A stretch of 33,316 nt of DNA from Pseudomonadota bacterium (GTDB lineage Bacteria > Pseudomonadota > Alphaproteobacteria > SMXQ01), in the NCBI GenBank assembly GCA_022545545.1, contig JACZQV010000010.1, positions 1 to 33,316 on the forward strand, given 5' to 3'. The position numbers were made by a program, and so were the translations under genes. Below, piece by piece: positions 1 through 6,910 of this stretch. The first letter of the stretch is position 1; each line of letters starts with the position of its first letter. The notes below the pieces were generated by a model. That model was not told where the DNA came from, ran no database searches, and saw nothing but the letters and a program-made list of their open reading frames with translations.

Positions 1-151
1 ACGCGTCGCCCCCGTCCGCGAGCGATTTCCAGACCCGGTGCGCCGCGGCGTAGTCCCCCCGCTTGTAGGCGTCATAGCCGGCGTCGGATTGGCCCCACGC
101 CGGCGCGACCAGCCCGAGAAGGATGATGATGGAGAACGCTGCCCGTCTCAT
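1..151 (-). CDS. Secreted Sel1/TPR-like repeat protein, 5' end only
   Basis: Only the first 50 codons are in the window; the gene continues past position 1. The start is ATG at 149-151, with a good Shine-Dalgarno GGGAGG (158-163) six bases upstream. The product opens with a short basic stretch, a hydrophobic run (FSIIILLGLVAPAWG) and a likely signal-peptidase site near AWG|QS, so export is likely. The mature part (YDAYKRGDYAAAHRVWKSLA) has the helix-turn-helix spacing of a Sel1-like/TPR repeat, where small residues and W/L pack between helices. Sel1 proteins are usually scaffolds for protein-protein contacts; no specific partner can be named from this fragment. The family call rests on one partial repeat. 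Confidence 0.7.
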   Translation of the reverse strand, partial: MRRAAFSIIILLGLVAPAWGQSDAGYDAYKRGDYAAAHRVWKSLADGGDA

Positions 152-227
152 GACGCACCTCCCGGAACGAGCATAGCGTCGTCGAGCCGCCATTGCCACG
201 CCGGCGAGGGAAGACGATGACCCGCTT

Positions 228-1352
228 CTAAAGCACGGCGCCCCGCGCGGTCACCGGCCACAGGCACTCGACCGCGCCCCGGCGGACGCCGACCAGCCAG
301 TCGTAGAGGTTGACCGTCGGGTCGCAGTGCCCCGGCACCAGCCGGACCTTGTCGCCGACCCCGAACCCGTCGCCGGCGCCGGTGATGGCAAGCAGGCCGT
401 GTTCGTCCGACGCCCCGACGCATTCGACATCGGCGAAGCCATGGACCGCCGGCAGGCCGGAATCGACGGCGAAGGCCTTGAGCCCGGCGTCGACCAACGC
501 CCGGTCCGGCGCCGGCCGGGACATGACCGTGGCGTAAACGAACAGGCTTTGCTCGAACTCATCGAATGGGGCGCCGTCGGCGCCGAGATTGCGCCCGTAA
601 TCACCGTCCATGAAGATGTAGGAACCGGGCTGCAGCTCGTTGTAGACGCCGCTCATTGCCTCGAAGGCATAGGTGCCGGTGCCCGCGCCGCCGACGATGC
701 CGCACTCGAGCCCGCCCTCGGCGAGCAAGGCGACCGTTTGCCGGGTCAGCTCCGCCGCGCCCTCGACCGCCCGGCGGCGTTCGTCATGGGCGCGGATATG
801 CTGGGCGCGTCCGTGGTAGGCCTGCAGCCCGCCGAAACGAAGCCGGGAATGGCCGGCGATCCTCCTCGCCAGAACCACGGCCGGCTCACCCGGCGGGACG
901 CCACAGCGCCCGGCGCCGACGTCGATCTCGACGAGGACGTTCAACACCGTATCGGCGCGCCCGGCGGCGGCCTCGAGCGCATCGACATTACCGGCATCGT
1001 CGGCGCAAACGGCGATCCACGCCTTGCGGCTCAGCGCCGCCAAACGGTCGAGCTTGGGCCGGCCGACGACCTCGTTGCTGACCAGGATGTTGTCGATGCC
1101 ACCCTCGGCCATCGCTTCCGCCTCGGAGACCTTCTGGCAGCAGACACCGATGGCGCCGGCGGCGATCTGCTTCAGCGCGATCTCGGGGCATTTGTGGGAC
1201 TTGGCGTGGGGCCGAAGCCGCGCCCCGGTATCCGCCACCGCCCGCGCCATGCGGTCGAGGTTGCGCTCCAGACTATCGAGATCGACCACCAGGGCCGGGG
1301 TGTCCACGTCTTGGAGGGAATCGCCGGCTTCGGCGGGCGGTCGCATCGTCAT
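228..1352 (-). CDS. DSD1-family PLP- and metal-dependent aldolase/dehydratase (D-threonine or 3-hydroxyaspartate aldolase-like)
   Basis: A 374-residue protein with an alanine-racemase N-terminal PLP barrel followed by the D-serine dehydratase-like C-terminal domain. The PLP lysine is K51 in RPHAKSHK; the C-terminal metal site is H342-C343-D344 in PGHCDPTVNLYD. Family members split or dehydrate D-3-hydroxy amino acids: D-threonine aldolase, D-serine dehydratase, or the 3-hydroxyaspartate aldolase that gives glycine and glyoxylate. The sequence alone does not fix the substrate. No other beta-hydroxyaspartate-cycle gene is adjacent, so a full cycle is not supported here. ATG at 1352 is preferred over ATG at 1346 because GGGAGG (1363-1368) lies about 10-11 bases upstream. 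Neighbours are glnS upstream and the Sel1-like gene downstream, all on the same strand. Confidence 0.88.
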   Translation of the reverse strand: MTMRPPAEAGDSLQDVDTPALVVDLDSLERNLDRMARAVADTGARLRPHAKSHKCPEIALKQIAAGAIGVCCQKVSEAEAMAEGGIDNILVSNEVVGRPKLDRLAALSRKAWIAVCADDAGNVDALEAAAGRADTVLNVLVEIDVGAGRCGVPPGEPAVVLARRIAGHSRLRFGGLQAYHGRAQHIRAHDERRRAVEGAAELTRQTVALLAEGGLECGIVGGAGTGTYAFEAMSGVYNELQPGSYIFMDGDYGRNLGADGAPFDEFEQSLFVYATVMSRPAPDRALVDAGLKAFAVDSGLPAVHGFADVECVGASDEHGLLAITGAGDGFGVGDKVRLVPGHCDPTVNLYDWLVGVRRGAVECLWPVTARGAVL

Positions 1353-1427
1353 CTTCGGCCTTGCCTCCCAAGAAGGGTTACGGGGTGGCGCCAGACGGCG
1401 TCGTAAGCTCGCCGGCCGAAGCCGGTG

Positions 1428-3119
1428 CTAGCCTTTGCCTGCGCCCTTGGCCTTGATCTTCGCCCAGCTGTCGCGCAAGGCGACGGTGCGGTTGAACACC
1501 AGCTTGTCCGGCGAGGAGTCCGGATCGAGGCAGAAATAGCCCTGGCGCTCGAACTGCAGGGTTTCGCCCGGCCGGGCGTCGGCCAGCGCCGGCTCCAGCC
1601 GGCAACGCTTGAGCACCGTCAGCGATTCCGGGTTGATATCGTCGACGATATCGCCCTCGGCACCCGGATCGGGGCGGGTGAAGAGATGATCGAAAAGCCT
1701 GACCTCGGCCTCCACGCCGTGGGCGGCGGAGACCCAATGGAGGGTCCCTCTCACCTTGCGCCCGTCGGGCGCGTTGCCGCCCCGGGTCGCGGGATCGTAG
1801 GTGCAACGCAATTCGGTCACCACCCCGGCATCGTCCTTGATCACGTCGGTACAGGTGATGAAATAGGCGTAACGCAGCCTGACCTCGCGCCCCGGCGCCA
1901 GGCGGAAGAACTTCTTCGGCGGGTCCTCCATGAAGTCGTCCCGCTCGATGTAGATCTCGCGCGAAAACGGCACGGTTCGCGTGCCGGCGGCGGCGTCCTC
2001 GGGATTGTTGATGGCGTCTAGCTCCTCCTCGGCGCCTTCGTCGTAATTTTCGATCACCACCTTGAGCGGCCGCAGCACCCCGAGGCGGCGCTCGGCGGTC
2101 TTGTTCAGCCCCTCGCGGATGCAGTGATCGAGCAAAGCGACCTCGACCGTGTTGTCGCTCTTGGAGATGCCGATGCGCTTGACGAAGTCGCGGATCGCCG
2201 CCGCCGGCACGCCGCGCCGCCTGAGCCCCGAGATCGTCGGCATCCGTGGATCGTCCCAGCCGCCGACTTGGCCGCCGGCGACGAGACCGGTCAGTATCCG
2301 CTTCGACAGCACGGTGTAGAAGAGATTGAGGCGCGCGAACTCGTACTGCCTGGGCCGGGCGGGCACCGGCAGGTTGTCGATCAGCCAGTCATAGAGCGGG
2401 CGGTGGTCCTCGAACTCGAGGGTGCAGAGCGAATGGGTCACCCCTTCGATGGCGTCCGACTGGCCGTGGGCGAAGTCATAGGTCGGGTAGATGCACCACG
2501 CGTTGCCGGTTCGCGGGTGCTCCGCGTGCAGGATGCGGTAGATCACCGGGTCGCGCAGATTGATGTTTCCCGACGCCATGTCGATCTTGGCGCGCAGCAC
2601 CCGCGCGCCGTCGGCGAACTCGCCGGCACGCATCCGGCGGAAGAGATCGAGGTTCTTCTCGACCGCGCGCTCCCGATACGGGCTGTTCCTGCCGGGCTCG
2701 GTCAAGGTGCCGCGATGCTTGCGGATCTCGTCCTGGGAGAGATCGTCGACATAGGCCTTGGCCTCTGAAATCAGGTGTTCCGCCCATCCGTAGAGGGTCT
2801 CGAAATTATCGGAGGCGAAGTAGAGATGATCGCCCCAGTCGAAGCCGAGCCAGCGGACGTCGTCTTGGATGGAAGCGATGAACTCGTGCTCTTCCCTGGT
2901 CGGGTTGGTGTCATCGAAGCGCAAGTGGCAGCGCCCGCCGAACTCTTCCGCGACGCCGAAATTCAGGCAGATCGACTTGGCGTGGCCGATATGGAGATAG
3001 CCGTTGGGCTCGGGCGGGAAGCGGGTGACGACGGAACCGGCGCGCCCGGCATCGAGATCGGCGCGGATGATGTCGCGGATGAAATCCCCGCTTCTTTCCT
3101 CGGCCTCGGTCCCGGACAT
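1428..3119 (-). CDS. glnS: Glutaminyl-tRNA synthetase
   Basis: Class I aminoacyl-tRNA synthetase that charges tRNA-Gln with glutamine. HIGH is at residues 43-46 (GYLHIGHAK) and the GlnRS form of KMSKS is VLSKR at about 270-274. The stretch [14 protein letters not shown] and the [18 protein letters not shown] segment are typical of GlnRS rather than GluRS. The C-terminal third is the beta-barrel anticodon-binding region. An open frame extends 37 codons further upstream, but that part is basic and unlike the family. ATG at 3119 gives 563 residues, close to the E. coli length of about 554. The ribosome-binding site before it is weak. Many alphaproteobacteria lack GlnRS and use GatCAB transamidation, so its presence is a lineage clue. 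Confidence 0.96.
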   Translation of the reverse strand: MSGTEAEERSGDFIRDIIRADLDAGRAGSVVTRFPPEPNGYLHIGHAKSICLNFGVAEEFGGRCHLRFDDTNPTREEHEFIASIQDDVRWLGFDWGDHLYFASDNFETLYGWAEHLISEAKAYVDDLSQDEIRKHRGTLTEPGRNSPYRERAVEKNLDLFRRMRAGEFADGARVLRAKIDMASGNINLRDPVIYRILHAEHPRTGNAWCIYPTYDFAHGQSDAIEGVTHSLCTLEFEDHRPLYDWLIDNLPVPARPRQYEFARLNLFYTVLSKRILTGLVAGGQVGGWDDPRMPTISGLRRRGVPAAAIRDFVKRIGISKSDNTVEVALLDHCIREGLNKTAERRLGVLRPLKVVIENYDEGAEEELDAINNPEDAAAGTRTVPFSREIYIERDDFMEDPPKKFFRLAPGREVRLRYAYFITCTDVIKDDAGVVTELRCTYDPATRGGNAPDGRKVRGTLHWVSAAHGVEAEVRLFDHLFTRPDPGAEGDIVDDINPESLTVLKRCRLEPALADARPGETLQFERQGYFCLDPDSSPDKLVFNRTVALRDSWAKIKAKGAGKG

Positions 3120-3441
3120 CCTATCTTGGCGCTCGTCGCTTTTCGGTCTCGCCGTGGCGCCCGACCTATCGGGGCGGCGGCGGGAAATCCTATGCCACAA
3201 TTGGCGCCGCTTAGCCAGCGCGACGGTCACCGCCCAAGGCCGGCGATGGGCGCAAGCCGAGGCCGCCGCCCGCGTGGCGGCACCTATGATTCGGGCGCGG
3301 ATGGGACGGTTGGGCCGTCGTCGCGTCCGCGGCCCCCCTTAGGCTGGCGTTCGGCTTGAGCTTACCCTCGCCCGTGCATAGCTCTATGGTGATCGTGGGC
3401 TATCGGGCCCATCGCATACGGGACGGGAAGGGGAGGACGCC
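3120..3441. other. Intergenic region between divergent glnS and VOC gene
   Basis: About 320 bases with no convincing gene. GC-rich open frames here are continuations of noncoding frames from glnS. It should hold both divergent promoters. On the plus strand TTGAGC near 3355 followed about 17 bases later by TAGCTC is a poor -35/-10 candidate. I see no strong hairpin. Confidence 0.4.
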
Positions 3442-4065
3442 ATGCTTTTGACCGGCATCAACCATCTGGCCTTCATCACCGACGATCTCGAGAAGACCAT
3501 CCGCTTCTACCGCGATCTGCTCGGCATGGAGCTGGTGGCCGGCATCGGTCACGAAGGGTACCGCCACTATTTCTTCAAGTTCGGCGACAACCAGGTCGCC
3601 TTCTTCGAATATGAAGGCGCCCGGCCGATGGAGCGCAAGCCCCATGGCGCCCCGACCGAGGAGCCCCAGGGTTTCGATCACGTCTCCTTCACCGTCGCGA
3701 CGTGCGAGGATCTGTTCCGCCTCAAGGACAAGCTCGAGGCGGCGGGCATCGAGGTCACCGGCGCCGTCGATCACGGCATCATCTGGTCGATCTATTTCTT
3801 CGATCCCAACAATATCCCGCTCGAGGCGTCGTGGGACTGCATGGAGCTTCTAAACGCCCCGGCCATGGAGGACGTCGAGCCCATGGCGATCGCGGCGGAG
3901 GGCGCCGGCCCGCAGCCGGGCCATTGGCCCGAGGTCAGCGAACCGACGCCGCGGGAGAAGATGACGGCGAGCGCGGGAAACGGCTTCGAGATGCGCGAGT
4001 CGTTCCTGAAGCAAGGGCTCGGCCGCATGACCGACGAATATCTGGAAATCACCGGCGGCGCGTAA
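3442..4065 (+). CDS. VOC-superfamily (glyoxalase/bleomycin-resistance/dioxygenase fold) protein
   Basis: A 207-residue protein. Residues 1-130 form a vicinal-oxygen-chelate domain made of two beta-alpha-beta-beta-beta units: INHLAFITDDLEKTIRFYRDLLG opens the first and FDHVSFTVATCEDLFRLKDKL the second. Likely metal ligands are H8, H80 and E128 (IPLEAS), with E56 a further candidate, as in metal-dependent lyases and extradiol dioxygenases. The last 75 residues are polar, without a recognised domain, and contain little predicted core. The start is well supported by GGGAGG (3431-3436) five bases before ATG. The nearby Rieske dioxygenase is on the opposite strand, so a shared aromatic pathway is possible but unproven. 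The substrate is unknown. Confidence 0.85.
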   Translation: MLLTGINHLAFITDDLEKTIRFYRDLLGMELVAGIGHEGYRHYFFKFGDNQVAFFEYEGARPMERKPHGAPTEEPQGFDHVSFTVATCEDLFRLKDKLEAAGIEVTGAVDHGIIWSIYFFDPNNIPLEASWDCMELLNAPAMEDVEPMAIAAEGAGPQPGHWPEVSEPTPREKMTASAGNGFEMRESFLKQGLGRMTDEYLEITGGA

Positions 4066-4083
4066 GCGACGCGCGCCGATCTT

Positions 4084-4620
4084 CTAGCGGCTGAGTCCCG
4101 GCGGCAGGCCGCCTTTGCGCTTGGCCCGTCCCGGCGGCAGGTTGCCGCTCCGCTTGGCGAGACCCGGCGGCAGATTGCCGCTCCGCTTGGCCAAACCGGG
4201 CGGCACGGGGTGGCCCTTGGCGAGTCCATACGGCAGGTTGCCGTCGCGTTTGGCCAATCCGTATGGCAGCGGGTTTTTCTTGGCGAGCCCGGGCGGCAAG
4301 CCCCCACCGGTGCCGACGGTGACGCCTATCCCGTCGAGAACCCGGACCCCGGCGTTGCCCGAACCCCTGCCCGTGGCCAGGCCCTTGGCCTTACCCGAAC
4401 CCTGGCCCGTGGCCTTGCCCGCCGCCTTGCCCTTGCCTGTCGCCAGGCCCTTGCCCGCGGCCTTGCCCTTGCCGGTGCCGAGGCCCTTGCCTTGCGCCAT
4501 CGCCGGCGCCGAGAAGGCCAGCGCCGCCACCAGGACCAGGACCAGGAATGGCACGGATAACGCCGCGATGACGCCTGATTTGGCCGATCCGCGGCCTCTA
4601 TGACCTAACATCGGGATCAT
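4084..4620 (-). CDS. Secreted low-complexity protein with GKGK-rich and LPPGLAK tandem repeats
   Basis: About 178 residues. ATG at 4618-4620 is chosen because GGGAGG (4626-4631) sits five bases upstream; an in-frame ATG nine codons earlier lacks this. The N-terminus has a basic stretch, a long hydrophobic segment (VLVLVAALAFSAPAMA) and a probable cleavage after AMA. The mature chain has two arrays: a Gly/Lys/Ala-rich one (GKGKAAGKGLATGKGK type) and, after a short GVRVLDGIGVTVGTGGG linker, about seven copies of an LPPGLAKRSGN-like unit. Proteins with LPPG(I/L)AK repeats occur as secreted or periplasmic proteins of unknown role in proteobacteria. The chain is strongly cationic, which suggests binding to envelope polyanions; that is inference. 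No enzyme motif is visible. Confidence 0.75.
   Translation of the reverse strand: MIPMLGHRGRGSAKSGVIAALSVPFLVLVLVAALAFSAPAMAQGKGLGTGKGKAAGKGLATGKGKAAGKATGQGSGKAKGLATGRGSGNAGVRVLDGIGVTVGTGGGLPPGLAKKNPLPYGLAKRDGNLPYGLAKGHPVPPGLAKRSGNLPPGLAKRSGNLPPGRAKRKGGLPPGLSR
4096..4300. repeat. 30-33-bp tandem repeats inside the LPPGLAK protein gene
   Basis: On the plus strand a unit starting (T)CCCGGCGGCAG and ending CGCTTGGC recurs about every 30-33 bases, six to seven times. The two copies around 4129-4194 are nearly identical, and units become more diverged toward 4300. They encode the LP(P/Y)GLAK units on the minus strand. The graded identity suggests expansion by slippage or unequal exchange. Confidence 0.8.
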
Positions 4621-4734
4621 CGGAACCTCCCATAGGACGCACCCCAAGTTCTTGATAGATTAGCATGAATCGGCATCGAATGACAGCCTGAAGCAAGGCT
4701 CCGTGAAACCCGGGCCCGGGCGTGGACACAAAGC

Positions 4735-5214
4735 TCAGATCGGGAAGATCAGCGAGGTCGGCACCATCACCGAATCGAAGACGCAGAGCTTTTCCTTGAA
4801 CTTGAGGCCGTCGCCCTCGCGCACCAGCTTGTCGAGATATTTGCCGGCGTTGAACACCGTGGTGAACTCGTTGGTCAGGGTCTCCAGCACGGCGTAATTG
4901 GCCTGGACGTCGATGACGCCGTTGGCCACCCCCTTGACGCGGATGTTGCTGAGGAGGTGCCTCAGCGCCCGGTCGTGATAGACGCTGGTCGTGGTCACGC
5001 TGACGACCCGGTCCTTGAGCCCGCCCTTGCCCTCGCACAGCATCGCGCCGAGCGGCAGGCCGCGTTCGAAATTCTCCCGCGAGATGATCTTATAGAGGCA
5101 GTCGTCGGTGAAGAAATCGGGCCAGCGTTCGACCTCGCCCTCGTCGAGACACTCGACATAGGCAAAAAACAGTTCCTCGACTTCGTAGCGCAACAAGCGT
5201 GGATCGTCCGTCAT
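4735..5214 (-). CDS. Aromatic-ring-hydroxylating dioxygenase, beta (small) subunit
   Basis: A 159-residue protein of the SnoaL-like/NTF2 fold used by small subunits of Rieske ring-hydroxylating oxygenases. Seen in the sequence: an N-terminal helix with FFAYVECLDEGEVERWPDFFTDDCLYKI and the family signature YHDRALRHLLSNIRV. This subunit has no cofactor and stabilises the alpha3beta3 oxygenase. It lies 42 bases downstream of the alpha-subunit gene on the same strand, so co-transcription is very likely. The anthranilate/salicylate-type subfamily seems closest by eye. No ferredoxin or reductase gene for the electron chain is adjacent. Confidence 0.9.
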   Translation of the reverse strand: MTDDPRLLRYEVEELFFAYVECLDEGEVERWPDFFTDDCLYKIISRENFERGLPLGAMLCEGKGGLKDRVVSVTTTSVYHDRALRHLLSNIRVKGVANGVIDVQANYAVLETLTNEFTTVFNAGKYLDKLVREGDGLKFKEKLCVFDSVMVPTSLIFPI

Positions 5215-5256
5215 TCCTCATTCCTCGCCCCGCCTGTCCCGACGCCTCGAACCCGG

Positions 5257-6501
5257 TCAAAAACCCATGACATTGCGGTAGTGATCGTAGAACGCCCGGA
5301 TCGACGATTCGGTGACCATGTGGTCCTGGTCCTCGACGCCGCGCCCGCCCATCTCGACCACGGCCTCGGCGTCGGGATATTTGCCGAGGCCGAACTGGGC
5401 CGCCTCCATCACCTCGCTGTCATCGATGGAGACGAAGCCGGCCGGACCCATCAGGTTGGCCTGGCGCAAACGCCTCATCGTCATCCCGTCATCGTCATCG
5501 GCGTAGCCGAAGAAGGTCCAGTGCAGCTCGAACACCTCCGGGCCCAGGGTCTGAATCTGGCGCATGGCCAGCGTGTTGGACTGCTGCTGGACGATGAGGT
5601 TGGGCCAGATCGTCTGCATGACCACCGTGGCGTCGCCGGGGAATTCGGGCACCGGTTGAAGCATCTCCGGGTTGTGAAGCCGGAGTCCCTGGTCGAACTG
5701 GCGCATTTCCCGCGTCCCCTCGGAGGCCTTCTGCTCGCCGCGGCGCGAGACCTGGACCGAGTGCATGCCGGTCTTCTCGTCCATCTGGACCTGGGAGGGA
5801 TTGTCGGCCCTGAAAAGCCCGAAGGAGACCAGGAAGACGTGCAGCAGGCTGGCGTGATAGGGGTCCTTGAGGTTCTCGAACATGAGCTTCCAGTTGGCCC
5901 GCATGCGCTGGCGCGAATAGCCCAGAATGCTGAGCTCGCGCCCGTCGAACACCCGGTCGAAGTAGCCCAGCATCTTGGGTCCGAGATAATCCTCGAACGC
6001 GGGCATGGTGTGATCGAAGGAGGCGAAGACAACGCCGCCCCTAAGCGCGCACTTCAGGGCCTCGAGATGATGGTCCTCGAGCCTGAAATCGTCGGGCATG
6101 CCGCCCTGCTTCTTGACCCCGCGGCGGAAGGGTACGGAGATCAAGGCGCCGGTGAGGTCGTAGGTCCACTGGTGATAGGGGCAGGTGAACTCCTTGGCGT
6201 TGCCGTGTTCGCGGTAGCAATATCGCGAGCCGCGATGGGCGCAGCGGTTGACGAGGACGTTGACGCCGCCGTCGGTATCGCGGACGACGACGACCGGCCT
6301 GTCGCCGATCTTCGTGCGCTTGAAATCCCCGGGATTGGGGATATCCGCTTCGAGCGCGACGAAGCTGTAGGAGGCGCCGCCGAAGACCCGCTCCTGCTCC
6401 CTCTCATAGACCCTGGGATCGGAATAGACCCAGTAAGGGATCCTGCTGTTTCCCTCCTCGGGCCATTTATAGGGCAAGGACTCGTTCATCGCCGCCGCCA
6501 C
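5257..6501 (-). CDS. Aromatic-ring-hydroxylating dioxygenase, alpha subunit (Rieske oxygenase)
   Basis: A 414-residue catalytic subunit. The Rieske [2Fe-2S] ligands are C87-x-H89 (NRCAHRG) and C107-x2-H110 (CPYHQW). The mononuclear iron site is in ENLKDPYHASLLH: D213 is the bridging Asp, H216 and H221 are iron ligands, and the third ligand is an Asp in SIDDSEVME (D360 or D361). It inserts O2 into an aromatic ring with electrons from a separate reductase. The start shown is GTG at 6499-6501, behind GGGAAGGG; ATG four codons later (6489) is an alternative. The upstream junction with AT-rich, foreign-looking DNA begins only about 50-60 bases away, so its original promoter may be lost. The substrate is undetermined; anthranilate/salicylate-like compounds are a guess. 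Confidence 0.93.
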   Translation of the reverse strand: MAAAMNESLPYKWPEEGNSRIPYWVYSDPRVYEREQERVFGGASYSFVALEADIPNPGDFKRTKIGDRPVVVVRDTDGGVNVLVNRCAHRGSRYCYREHGNAKEFTCPYHQWTYDLTGALISVPFRRGVKKQGGMPDDFRLEDHHLEALKCALRGGVVFASFDHTMPAFEDYLGPKMLGYFDRVFDGRELSILGYSRQRMRANWKLMFENLKDPYHASLLHVFLVSFGLFRADNPSQVQMDEKTGMHSVQVSRRGEQKASEGTREMRQFDQGLRLHNPEMLQPVPEFPGDATVVMQTIWPNLIVQQQSNTLAMRQIQTLGPEVFELHWTFFGYADDDDGMTMRRLRQANLMGPAGFVSIDDSEVMEAAQFGLGKYPDAEAVVEMGGRGVEDQDHMVTESSIRAFYDHYRNVMGF

Positions 6502-6560
6502 ACCACCCTTCCCGTCCCGGCCGGGGATGGCCGAAGTTCCCTCGTATCGCCATCGATGCT

Positions 6561-6857
6561 ATGTCCGATTCTAACGCCAAAGGCGCGACAAGCATAGACT
6601 TCAATCTGTATCGCTCGGTTGAAGAGGCTGAAGGCGGGCAGGAGTATGGTGGGGCGGGGTTTTTAGTTAGTGTGCCGTGGGAAACGAGGCCGATCGCAAT
6701 TCATATGTATGCGGTGACTAATTATCACGTTGCGATTGCGGATGGTGCATCGGTCATACGACTAAATACGAAGGATGATAAGTCGGGGTACATTAAGAGC
6801 CAAATCACCAAAATTCGACTGACGGATGGCTGCGGAGGGAAATTTTTCCAAAGATAG
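6561..6857 (+). pseudogene. Truncated trypsin-like serine protease, N-terminal part only
   Basis: A 98-codon AT-rich frame. The stretch GGAGFLVSVP followed by AVTNYHVAIAD matches the start of a trypsin-like peptidase domain: the G-x-GFL strand and the (L/V)TNxHV catalytic-histidine motif. A full domain would continue for about 150 residues with the catalytic Asp and the GDSGG-type Ser. Here the frame changes to an unrelated tail (TDGCGGKFFQR) and stops, and neither motif follows in any frame before the channel gene. No clear ribosome-binding site is present. Best read as a remnant broken by rearrangement; a small expressed protein cannot be excluded. Confidence 0.5.
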
Positions 6858-6910
6858 TGAAATTTGGGCTCTGTCGTGGCGGATTTAACGGTTATCTGAG
6901 AATTGTCGGT

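Noticed and set aside
4096-4500. Regular repeats that could suggest a CRISPR array
   Set aside because: Units are contiguous, without spacers, and encode an in-frame peptide repeat.
4957-6597. 546-residue plus-strand open frame
   Set aside because: Antisense to both dioxygenase subunits; no domain recognised.
6866-6885. GGGCTCTGTCGTGG, similar to the ends of some IS6-type elements
   Set aside because: Similarity is limited to about ten bases, and no matching inverted copy or transposase is found nearby.
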